Source: Fidelibacterota bacterium (lineage in GTDB: Bacteria > Fidelibacterota > Marinisomatia > SCGC-AAA003-L08 > JACNLC01). From it: a stretch of 35,077 nt of DNA. Numbering within the stretch: the stretch's first letter is position 1; the number at the start of each line of letters is the position of its first letter. The DNA is taken from positions 1 through 35,077 of the forward strand of contig JABMOW010000011.1 of the NCBI GenBank assembly GCA_013204025.1, given 5' to 3'. The translations under genes were made by a program, and so were the position numbers. This document shows, in pieces, positions 15,021-23,372 of this stretch. The notes under the pieces are model-generated. The model was not told where the DNA came from, did not search any database, and saw nothing but the letters and a program-made list of their open reading frames with translations.

Positions 15021-18000
15021 ATGAGCACGAAAAAATATATTTGGTACTTTTTATATGGTCTTCTTGCAATATCATTCATCCACACCGTAGATCTCACCAA
15101 CTATTCCTTATCCTTTCCCTCTAATGGTAATGGTTATGTTTCAATGGGAAACAGTAACGTCGACAAGATGACTTTTGAGGCTTGGGTTAAACTTGGACCC
15201 AACGATTCGAATGCATTAGTCGCTTCAAAATATGGTTCCTGGGAGGTCAAAATCGTTAACGATCGGGTACAACTTACCGTCGTTCAAGAGTGGGATTATC
15301 TCTGGACTACAAGTTATGGATACGGTACCTCGACTCAGTATGATGACCAATATTACGTGTCTTCCCATGCATTATGTAATTACGGCCAGGATTCTGGACT
15401 TTTCGGAAATCATAATTGTCAAAGTTCTCCAGATTTATATTACTATTATGACGCTGCTGTGTGCGGCTATCACAATTGTGTTAATGATTGTAATTATTAT
15501 GGAAGCTACAGTAACCAGCATTGGAATACCTCAGTTAACAGTCAAAACCCATATGAGGGGACCTGTTCTGAATGGCACTATGACTTATCAAATGGTCGGT
15601 CAGCATATTGGAGTGGCTCTTGGTATGGCGCTAACGGTTATTGTGAAAGTGCGTGCTACCATAATTATTCTCAATGTGCAGACTATGGTAATCGTAACAC
15701 TTGCTCTCAAATCCATTCTTCCAGACAGTCTGGGGCATATACTCTAACCTCAACAAATACCTATGACTTTTCACATGAATGGCATCACATATCTGTTACC
15801 TTTGACGGTCTGACTATGAAAGTATATGTAAATGGTATTGCCGAAGGCTCCAGAACAGATTATCACGCCAACGGATACATGACACCTGGGTATAATAATG
15901 TAAATACGTATAGTTACGCTCATCAAAATGGATCTGGATATATTGCAACACGTGTGTACAATAATTCCAATTATATCAATCTCGGTAAAAACACACAAGT
16001 GTCCGGTTCTTTTGTCGGCTTATTAGATGAAGTCCGGTTTTGGGGTATTGCTCGATCTTCAAGTGAAATAACTTGGAACAAACACTTTACAGCAATTACT
16101 CCTGACGAAATGAGCTTATTATATTATTACAAATTTAATAATACTGGTAACTTAGGAATTTCATCTTCAAACCTCAATTTAACTGCTAGTCTTTATGGAG
16201 GTGTAACCTGGGTATCTTTACCCCGACCTTCCGCCTTTAATGTGTACGCTCAGGATGGTGAAAACATGAATAGCATCCAGGTGACCTGGGTGGATGATAC
16301 CAACGAAAATCAAAACTTTAAGATTTACCGGAATGGCAATTCCTACGCAACAGTAGGAGGCACCACAGAATCTTGGTCTAATAACTATCCAGCAGCAGAT
16401 GTAGGAATATATTATAATTATTGTATTACTGCAGTAAATGGAAATACTGAAACCGATGCATTTTGTGACGTGGGCTTTATTGACCAGACTGGAACCATAT
16501 CAGGGCATATTGAAACCGAAGGCGGAAGCGACGTTGAAGAAGCAAAATTAGCGATTATTCCAAACGATGGATCCCCAATTGGGAGTTCAGTCGCATTTGA
16601 TGGTGTGAATGATTATGTTGACCTTACACCATTTATACCGTTATCAAATTGGGATAAAAATGGGTACACTCAGCAACAATCCGGTTCAGGCTCAAATACT
16701 TTTGATTTGGGAACAAGTAATTTTACCATCGAGGCATGGATTAAAGCATCATCCACCAGTAATCGTATGCCTGTTGTATCTCTTGAAAGTACGACAACGA
16801 ATAGAGGACTGTATCTTTACACCAATTCCGGTCACCAAATCCAATCCGATCTGACAAACAGCGCAGGACCTCATTCATATCTGAATGGCGTTTGGGATGC
16901 AGGTGAGAGTTATACAGATTTAGCCACTTTACCCTATTTAAATAACCTTGGTTCTTGGGCACCGCCTGAACAATACACTGACAGTAACGGGAACGGTGTC
17001 TGGGATGGGTCTGAATCTTTTACTGATTGGGATTTAAACGGATACCGGACAACCGATGTTGAATCTTATTCAGATATCAATGTGAATCAATTATGGGATC
17101 CACCGGAAAGTTGGACCGACATCAATGGTGATGGAACATGGAATGATGCAGATCCACTGAATGATACCAACGGGAATCATATTTGGGATGACGGTGAGCC
17201 GTTTACAGACATCAATAATAATCATACCCGAGATGATAATGAAAGCTTTACAGATGTCAATGGGAATAGTCAGTGGGATCCTCCAGAATCCTACTCCGAT
17301 ACAAACCAGAATGGCCAGTGGGACGCAGCTGAACCATACACAGATTTTAATGTTAACGGGGAATGGGATGCTGCTGAACCATTTGTAGATTATAATGGAA
17401 ACGGTCAGTATGATGTAAACATCAATGAACCATTCGTAGATACTGACGGAAATGGTCAATGGTTCTCTGGTGAGCAGTTGGTCGATATGAATAATAATAA
17501 CGTTTGGGATGCTGCCGAACCGTGGGTGGATATCAATGACGAAGTAACAAATAATAGCTGGCATCATGTGGCAGTTGTCAACAATGGTGGATGGTCCCAG
17601 ATGTATGTAGATGGCCTACCTTCTGGCAGTGCGGTTTACATGTCACATAATATCGATGCAAATGATGTCCTGATTGGTGGGGATAATGTAGGAAGACGGT
17701 TCTCCGGATACATCGATGAAGTGAGAATTTGGAACAATGCACGAACTGCAACACAAATGAAGCGGTACTTTGATCTATCTCTCAAAGGAGATGAAGCCGG
17801 TTTGATCGGATATTGGAAGTTTGACGAAAATGTATTTAATCAAACATTTGATGTTACCACAAACAACAATCACGGGACATTAAAAAGTGCCACTTGGTAC
17901 TCCCAAAATTCATCTGTAACTATGGGTGACTATACAAACTTTTATGGTAATTATACGGTAAACAAAATTTCTTACGGTAGCGGTACTCAATATAAAGTTA

Positions 18001-21000
18001 CCCCATCGAAAACGCTTCACGAATTTGACCCGGTATTTAGATTGAGGACGCTGAATGGCTCCAATCCTATCGCTGATCAAGTTGATTTTACAGATATCTC
18101 GTCCTATCCCGTTGCGGGTGTTGTGAAATATGTGGGAACTGATTGTTACGCTGCAGATGTATTCATTTATTCCGATGGATTTCCTGTATCTGGTGGTACT
18201 ACAAATGTGTATGGTGAATTTAGTTTCGACGTACCGATAGGTCAACATTATTTATCACCGGTGCATGGGTTGGGTGACTTCAGACCGGCTCATTATCCAT
18301 ATTGTTATGATCCTGATCCCGACTTTTCAGATTGCTCGTCACCTCATAATTTCACAGGCCCCGTTACTAATATTTTGTTCTATGACCATAAAAAACACAA
18401 ATTAACGATTGACGTCTCAGGTGGTGCATGTAACCGGTCAATGGGACAAGTACAAGTACGGATTCAAAGTACAGACCCATCCTCTTGCATGGATGAAACT
18501 TATGAAACCGATGCAACCGGACATTTGGAAGTTTTACTTCCTCCCATTTCATACATTGTCAATGTAGATCCAATTGATTATCCTTTGATTACTCCGCAAA
18601 CACACCCTCAGTTTGGCCCGCGAACTGCTGATATGCGATCAGGTGATCTTGATCTGGTATATAAATATTATGCACCTCCAAACATCGAGTTTAGCGGTAT
18701 CCCTTCAGGCTGTGCCGGATCCGATGGAAATGAAATCCCTATTTATTACCAATATGAATCAGATACTTTATCTATTCGCACGTATGAAAAGTATGGGTAT
18801 TACAACGGTACCGCCTATACTCATTGGGCGAGTGCCCCCCTAAACAGCCAATCCAATGCTGAATGTGCAGTTGATGAAGTGACTGCCTATATCACTGATA
18901 ATATTGCGGATATTCCGGGTGGAACTCAAACCATACAAATTTATAATGGTTCAGGGTTCTGGGTAGTGAACGTAGGGCAACCGAATATTTTGTCTGGTGG
19001 TGCACATCCATTCCAGGAAAAGATCCAGGTGGTTATTGAAGATAATTATGGGACGGACACAGAAACCATTTGGGCATTTATCGAAGGAAAATATGCTCGA
19101 AACCAGGCTTTTGCAACTACTGGACCTGATATCCCAACCCTAGTCTTGCGTGATCCTCCAGGCGACGCAAGTTTTGCGTATATGAATGAAACTTCGAGTT
19201 CCTGTTTTGCAATGAGTGTGACATTGGGAAGTAGCTTTGGTGTAAACGCAGGCGCTTCAGTTCATGCAGGCGCAGAATTTGAAGTAGGTACACCGTTACC
19301 ATTACCTTATTTTGGTGTGGATACAGAAATCCATGCAGATATCAGCACTTCGATGGGAGTCACTTTTGAAGGTAAAAATGGTCAGGAATTGAATGTCTGT
19401 ACGGAGACCAGTGAGACCTTTTCAACATCAGACGACGACCAGGTTATTGGACACGATGGTGATGTTTACGTTGGCGGGGCGATAAATATATTATACGGGA
19501 TAACTGATAATATTTGGCTATTCTCATCTGATACCTTAAATAATTCAGACGGTAGTTGGAATTCTGGTGATCACATGCAGCCGGCACCAAATAATAATAT
19601 CCTTCATTATGCCGTGAATTATGTCGGAGATTGTGTCATTAAAAAAGATTCGGGACTTTTCATTGCGCCTGAGGGCTTTGCCACAACTTACATTTATACT
19701 GAAAACTACATAGTGAATTATATGGTACCCCAACTACAGTTCCTTGCAGCAAATGCTGAAAATGTAGAACCAGGTGAACCTTATATTGATGGCAATAATA
19801 ATAGTCAGTATGATATTGGAGAAGAATATGTCGATCTGAATCAAAATAATCAATACGATGCTGACTTTACTCAATCTGTAAATGATTTCAATGCTGATGT
19901 TACTCGTTGGATGGAACATGTGAACCGAAATAATTGGCAAAAAAATAACGCTACATTTAAAGAAAATATTTCTTTCTCTGCTGGTGCAAATTATGAATAT
20001 TCGTTCAGTGGGTCCAGGTCTTCAACTTCTACTCAGGAATTTTCAATGGGGATTGAAAATTCTCTAGCTATAGAAGTGGGGGCTGATATTAATGGAATAG
20101 GTGTTGGTGCAACGATGGAAATGACCTTTGGTTTGAGTTTTGGTAGTGGGCAAACATTCACCAATGAAAATACGACAACCACTGGATTTACTCTATCTGA
20201 TAATGATATTGGCGATGGTTTTACAATTGACATCATGGTTGACCCGGTTTACTCGACACCCATATTTAAATTGGTCAGTGCCGTGACAAGTTGTCCGTAT
20301 GAATCTTCTCATATAGTAGATATTACAAATCCGGACGGATCAGTTTCTTCTGATGTGGTGTTAAGTATTGCTACTGTTCCAAGAGATGTCCCAGTATTTA
20401 ATATTGAATCAAATAATATTCTTCTAAATGTGCCGCCTGATGATCCTGCCGTTTATACAATTACTTTGGGAAATGCCAGTGAAACACCACCGAGTGGTGA
20501 AGTTCGGGAATATGCATTTTTCGTTGATCAAAATACAAACCCAAATGGAGCAACGATCAAGATTGGTGGCGTGCCGTTACAGGGTGAAATGTCCTATATC
20601 ATTAATCCATTTACCAATATCAATGCTACTGTAACTGTTGAGAGGGGGCCAGTAGAATACGAGTATGATAATATTACTATGATATTTAAATCTGTTTGCG
20701 ACACTAGCAGATATGTGACTCAAGCCATAAGTGCTCACTTTATTCCACCTTGTTCTCCTATTAGTATCGTGGATGTCGGTGATAATTGGGTAATAAATAT
20801 TAATAATGAAGATTCATTGAATGTGACCCTTTCGGACTATGACCTTAGTGATCAATATCTGCGGGAATTAAGAATTGAATATAAACAACATGGAACGAAT
20901 ACCTGGATTCCCACAAACGCCGTACCGGTTGACTCGATTTCAAGTGATTTTGATTATGTTCAAGTCACATGGGATGTGAGTGGTATTGGAGATGAAACTT

Positions 21001-23267
21001 ACGATCTTCGAGCTGTTGCACAATGTGAAGCCAACCAATCTATCACCGCATCTGTGATTGGAGTAATTGATCGTGTCAGACCGGGAGTTATCGGTTCACC
21101 AAGCCCACAGGATGGTGTATTAGAGCCCAATGATGAAATTTTCGTAGACTTCACTGAAAACATCAATTGTAGTCATATTAATCCGCCTGATCACATCTTT
21201 TTCGAAGATTTGGAGAATGCGTTAACAATCCCAAGGGATTTTGTTTGTATGGACAATTCCATATTCATTATGCCCACAATGCCAGATCAATGGATGGAAA
21301 ACCGAACGGTTAGTGCACAGCTACTTGCTATTGAAGATATGTATGGTAATGCTATTGCAGACCCCGTTAGCTGGGATGTGTATGTGAATAGGAATCCGGT
21401 TCGATGGGATGTTGCCAGAGTGAATCCAGTGAAATATCCTGATACTCATCTCACTTTCCAGGCTACTCTCACAAACACCGGTCCGGATTATGAACCTTGG
21501 GAACTGACAAATTTCCCAGGTTGGATGACTGCGGATGTGATGTCAGGCGCTTTAGAAGCACTGGAATCTGTCACTGTTACATTTGATGTAAGTGATAATG
21601 TCAACACAGGAATAACTGATATTAAAGTTTATGCTGAAACACTCGGCGGAAATGAGGACCTGAGAATTCATTTACGGGTCCTTTGTACGAATCCTCCGGA
21701 TTGGGAAGTGATTGCTTCGAATTATCAATACAACATGTCCATTACCGGAGTTCTGTATGTTGAAAGTGAATTGTCATCAGACAACTTTGATATGGTATCT
21801 GCATGGGTAGATGATGAACTACGTGGTGTTGCACCTGTCATTACTTATGAAGATGTAAACATTAATGGAAATATCGTCGACCTAAGTGAAGTATTTCTTA
21901 CCGTTTACAGCAATCAATCTTCAGGAGAGGAGATTAGTTTCAGAGTTTGGGACTCTTCAATATGTACGGAGTACGCATTTGTGGAAGAAAATTATGACTT
22001 CGCTGCAAATACCCCGTTAGGGCTGCCCACAGAACCGGTGACATTTTCTGCCAGCGGTGCCATTGTTTACCGTTATGACATTGATCCTGGCTGGTCATGG
22101 ATATCCATGAATGTAAGTTCTGAAGATATGTCAGTTAATAATGTGCTTCAGAATTTGTCTGCTGATACTAATGACTTGATCAAGAATCAGATTCAATTTA
22201 GCCAGTATGTTGAAGGGATGGGTTGGATTGGCGCTTTGAGCACAATTAATTTTGAATCCATGTATCAAACACGCGTTCAGAATGCTCAAGTCTTTGAGAT
22301 TGTGGGTGAAGCTGTAGATACAGATACCAATTTCGTCTCAATTACTAATGGATGGAATTGGCTCGGATATCTTCCTCAATTTATTACCAATACGAACAAT
22401 GCATTGAGTGCATTGAACAGTGTTACCGGGGATATCGTAAAAAGTCAGTATGGTTTCGCCCAGTATGTTGAAGGAGCCGGATGGTTAGGAAGTTTACCTT
22501 TCATGAATCCGAAACTGGGATACATGTTGAGAGCAACAAACGCAGATTCATTATTTTTCCCTGCTCAGGACGATGGAAATATTCCCACATTTTCAAGATT
22601 ATATTATTCGCCAGAACTCGTAGATGACCTTCCGGACTTAGGGCCAATTGCTAAGGAAAATCCTTATACCATGCATTTTGTTATTTCGTTGAACAAAGGC
22701 GAATATCAGAAGATAATGGATACTGATTTGATCATTGCAAAGGTAGGGGATGAGGTTAGAGGATATGAAGCAACAGTTTGGATTCCTTATCTCAACGAAT
22801 TTGAGATTTTCCTCACAGTTTATGGTAAATATGAATCCGGTGAAGGCATCACATTCCAGCACTATGATGCCATCAATAAAGAATACAATGATGTTTATTA
22901 CTCTGCATCTTTTACAGTAAATCAAATCGTTGGTACAACTGATGAACCACTTAAGTTAGATATTGCCGGATATGTTCCGTTGATACCTGACGATTTTGCG
23001 CTGTACCCAAATTTCCCGAATCCGTTTAATCCAACCACAGAGATCCGTTATAATATCCCTGATGATGTCCATGTTCAGCTCATCGTTTATAATCTTGAAG
23101 GACGGAAAATAAAAACACTGGTCGACGAATTCTCCACGTCCGGATATAAGAAAGTGATTTGGGATAGTACAAATGAAGACGGAATGCAGGTAGCCTCCGG
23201 CGTTTACTTCTACAAAATGACTGCAGGATCATTTTCAGATATGAAAAAAATGGTCATATTAAAATAA
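15021..23267 (+). CDS. giant secreted multidomain protein 1 (LamG / FnIII / Ca-repeat / T9SS sorting)
   Basis: 2748 aa from the ATG at 15021, where a signal peptide begins (MSTKKYIWYFLYGLLAISF); ATG 14976 would add 15 polar residues. Order by base position: LamG 1 with a Cys-rich insertion (15087-16200); FnIII (16222-16480); LamG 2 (16579-17880) holding the acidic repeat array 16881-17531; carboxypeptidase-regulatory-like beta domains (17920-18650); a conserved glycine-rich beta region (19194-20235) with STSDDDQVIGHDGDVYVGGA and a two-unit mini-array; an SbsA-like Ig domain with LEPNDEIFVDFTENI (21070-21400); a BACON-like domain (21400-21690); the recurrent ELRGVAP module (21702-22050); two W-rich modules (22066-22565); a second ELRG-type module (22640-22970); and a C-terminal T9SS sorting domain with NFPNPFNP (22985-23264). 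Probably exported by T9SS and surface-bound or released; ligand unknown. No enzymatic motif seen. Paralogue of the next gene. Confidence 0.9.
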   Translation: MSTKKYIWYFLYGLLAISFIHTVDLTNYSLSFPSNGNGYVSMGNSNVDKMTFEAWVKLGPNDSNALVASKYGSWEVKIVNDRVQLTVVQEWDYLWTTSYGYGTSTQYDDQYYVSSHALCNYGQDSGLFGNHNCQSSPDLYYYYDAAVCGYHNCVNDCNYYGSYSNQHWNTSVNSQNPYEGTCSEWHYDLSNGRSAYWSGSWYGANGYCESACYHNYSQCADYGNRNTCSQIHSSRQSGAYTLTSTNTYDFSHEWHHISVTFDGLTMKVYVNGIAEGSRTDYHANGYMTPGYNNVNTYSYAHQNGSGYIATRVYNNSNYINLGKNTQVSGSFVGLLDEVRFWGIARSSSEITWNKHFTAITPDEMSLLYYYKFNNTGNLGISSSNLNLTASLYGGVTWVSLPRPSAFNVYAQDGENMNSIQVTWVDDTNENQNFKIYRNGNSYATVGGTTESWSNNYPAADVGIYYNYCITAVNGNTETDAFCDVGFIDQTGTISGHIETEGGSDVEEAKLAIIPNDGSPIGSSVAFDGVNDYVDLTPFIPLSNWDKNGYTQQQSGSGSNTFDLGTSNFTIEAWIKASSTSNRMPVVSLESTTTNRGLYLYTNSGHQIQSDLTNSAGPHSYLNGVWDAGESYTDLATLPYLNNLGSWAPPEQYTDSNGNGVWDGSESFTDWDLNGYRTTDVESYSDINVNQLWDPPESWTDINGDGTWNDADPLNDTNGNHIWDDGEPFTDINNNHTRDDNESFTDVNGNSQWDPPESYSDTNQNGQWDAAEPYTDFNVNGEWDAAEPFVDYNGNGQYDVNINEPFVDTDGNGQWFSGEQLVDMNNNNVWDAAEPWVDINDEVTNNSWHHVAVVNNGGWSQMYVDGLPSGSAVYMSHNIDANDVLIGGDNVGRRFSGYIDEVRIWNNARTATQMKRYFDLSLKGDEAGLIGYWKFDENVFNQTFDVTTNNNHGTLKSATWYSQNSSVTMGDYTNFYGNYTVNKISYGSGTQYKVTPSKTLHEFDPVFRLRTLNGSNPIADQVDFTDISSYPVAGVVKYVGTDCYAADVFIYSDGFPVSGGTTNVYGEFSFDVPIGQHYLSPVHGLGDFRPAHYPYCYDPDPDFSDCSSPHNFTGPVTNILFYDHKKHKLTIDVSGGACNRSMGQVQVRIQSTDPSSCMDETYETDATGHLEVLLPPISYIVNVDPIDYPLITPQTHPQFGPRTADMRSGDLDLVYKYYAPPNIEFSGIPSGCAGSDGNEIPIYYQYESDTLSIRTYEKYGYYNGTAYTHWASAPLNSQSNAECAVDEVTAYITDNIADIPGGTQTIQIYNGSGFWVVNVGQPNILSGGAHPFQEKIQVVIEDNYGTDTETIWAFIEGKYARNQAFATTGPDIPTLVLRDPPGDASFAYMNETSSSCFAMSVTLGSSFGVNAGASVHAGAEFEVGTPLPLPYFGVDTEIHADISTSMGVTFEGKNGQELNVCTETSETFSTSDDDQVIGHDGDVYVGGAINILYGITDNIWLFSSDTLNNSDGSWNSGDHMQPAPNNNILHYAVNYVGDCVIKKDSGLFIAPEGFATTYIYTENYIVNYMVPQLQFLAANAENVEPGEPYIDGNNNSQYDIGEEYVDLNQNNQYDADFTQSVNDFNADVTRWMEHVNRNNWQKNNATFKENISFSAGANYEYSFSGSRSSTSTQEFSMGIENSLAIEVGADINGIGVGATMEMTFGLSFGSGQTFTNENTTTTGFTLSDNDIGDGFTIDIMVDPVYSTPIFKLVSAVTSCPYESSHIVDITNPDGSVSSDVVLSIATVPRDVPVFNIESNNILLNVPPDDPAVYTITLGNASETPPSGEVREYAFFVDQNTNPNGATIKIGGVPLQGEMSYIINPFTNINATVTVERGPVEYEYDNITMIFKSVCDTSRYVTQAISAHFIPPCSPISIVDVGDNWVININNEDSLNVTLSDYDLSDQYLRELRIEYKQHGTNTWIPTNAVPVDSISSDFDYVQVTWDVSGIGDETYDLRAVAQCEANQSITASVIGVIDRVRPGVIGSPSPQDGVLEPNDEIFVDFTENINCSHINPPDHIFFEDLENALTIPRDFVCMDNSIFIMPTMPDQWMENRTVSAQLLAIEDMYGNAIADPVSWDVYVNRNPVRWDVARVNPVKYPDTHLTFQATLTNTGPDYEPWELTNFPGWMTADVMSGALEALESVTVTFDVSDNVNTGITDIKVYAETLGGNEDLRIHLRVLCTNPPDWEVIASNYQYNMSITGVLYVESELSSDNFDMVSAWVDDELRGVAPVITYEDVNINGNIVDLSEVFLTVYSNQSSGEEISFRVWDSSICTEYAFVEENYDFAANTPLGLPTEPVTFSASGAIVYRYDIDPGWSWISMNVSSEDMSVNNVLQNLSADTNDLIKNQIQFSQYVEGMGWIGALSTINFESMYQTRVQNAQVFEIVGEAVDTDTNFVSITNGWNWLGYLPQFITNTNNALSALNSVTGDIVKSQYGFAQYVEGAGWLGSLPFMNPKLGYMLRATNADSLFFPAQDDGNIPTFSRLYYSPELVDDLPDLGPIAKENPYTMHFVISLNKGEYQKIMDTDLIIAKVGDEVRGYEATVWIPYLNEFEIFLTVYGKYESGEGITFQHYDAINKEYNDVYYSASFTVNQIVGTTDEPLKLDIAGYVPLIPDDFALYPNFPNPFNPTTEIRYNIPDDVHVQLIVYNLEGRKIKTLVDEFSTSGYKKVIWDSTNEDGMQVASGVYFYKMTAGSFSDMKKMVILK
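15375..15704 (+). repeat. Cys/Tyr-rich insertion in LamG 1 of giant protein 1
   Basis: About 110 residues with ten cysteines and many Tyr, Asn and Ser inserted before the WHHISVTFDG strand of the first LamG domain. It includes VCGYHNC and GYCESACYHNYSQC. It most closely resembles the second of the two cassettes in giant protein 2. Disulfides or metal binding by C-G-x-H-x-C are possible. Confidence 0.7.
16881..17531 (+). repeat. 15-residue acidic repeat array, about 14 units, inside LamG 2
   Basis: 217 residues of tandem units with consensus D-x-N-x-N-G-x-W-D-x-x-E-P-[FYW]-[TV] (45 bases each), in frame. The D-x-N-x-N-G-x-x-D core matches Ca-binding loops of the dockerin or EF-hand type. The array interrupts LamG 2: strands before it (GLYLYTNSGHQIQ) and after it (SWHHVAVVNNGG) belong to one LamG domain. 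The first units are degenerate. Units 8 and 9 (17211-17300) are absent from the paralogue. Confidence 0.88.
19767..19875 (+). repeat. two-unit acidic repeat mini-array in the glycine-rich beta region
   Basis: EPGEPYIDGNNNSQYDIGEE then YVDLNQNNQYDADF repeats the D-x-N-x-N-x-x-Y-D loop of the main array. It sits between a conserved core and the second glycine-rich amphipathic segment. The same two units occur at 28365-28475 in the paralogue. Confidence 0.75.
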
Positions 23268-23372
23268 AATAAGATTTTGAGTAAATAAATGAATACCAAT
23301 GAATCAGCCTTTGTCACACATCAAATTTGTGACAATAACGTAAATAAATTTGATAAAAATAGGATTAATACC

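Noticed and set aside
16881-17531. Tandem DNA repeat that might be a CRISPR or minisatellite
   Set aside because: Units are 45 bases, in frame, degenerate at third positions and encode a conserved protein motif; there are no unique spacers.
16881-17531. True dockerin domain
   Set aside because: Dockerins have two about 22-residue Ca repeats with helices. Here many 15-residue units lie inside a LamG domain, so only the Ca-loop resemblance is kept.
17091-17567. Long minus-strand open frame of about 158 codons
   Set aside because: It lies opposite the acidic repeat array; its Ile/Val-rich composition is the antisense of D/N/G/E codons, so it is a shadow.
19194-20235. Assignment as an aerolysin/ETX pore-forming toxin
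   Set aside because: Only the alternating small/hydrophobic pattern is seen; no diagnostic motif or known receptor domain supports a toxin call, so it is reported only as an inference.
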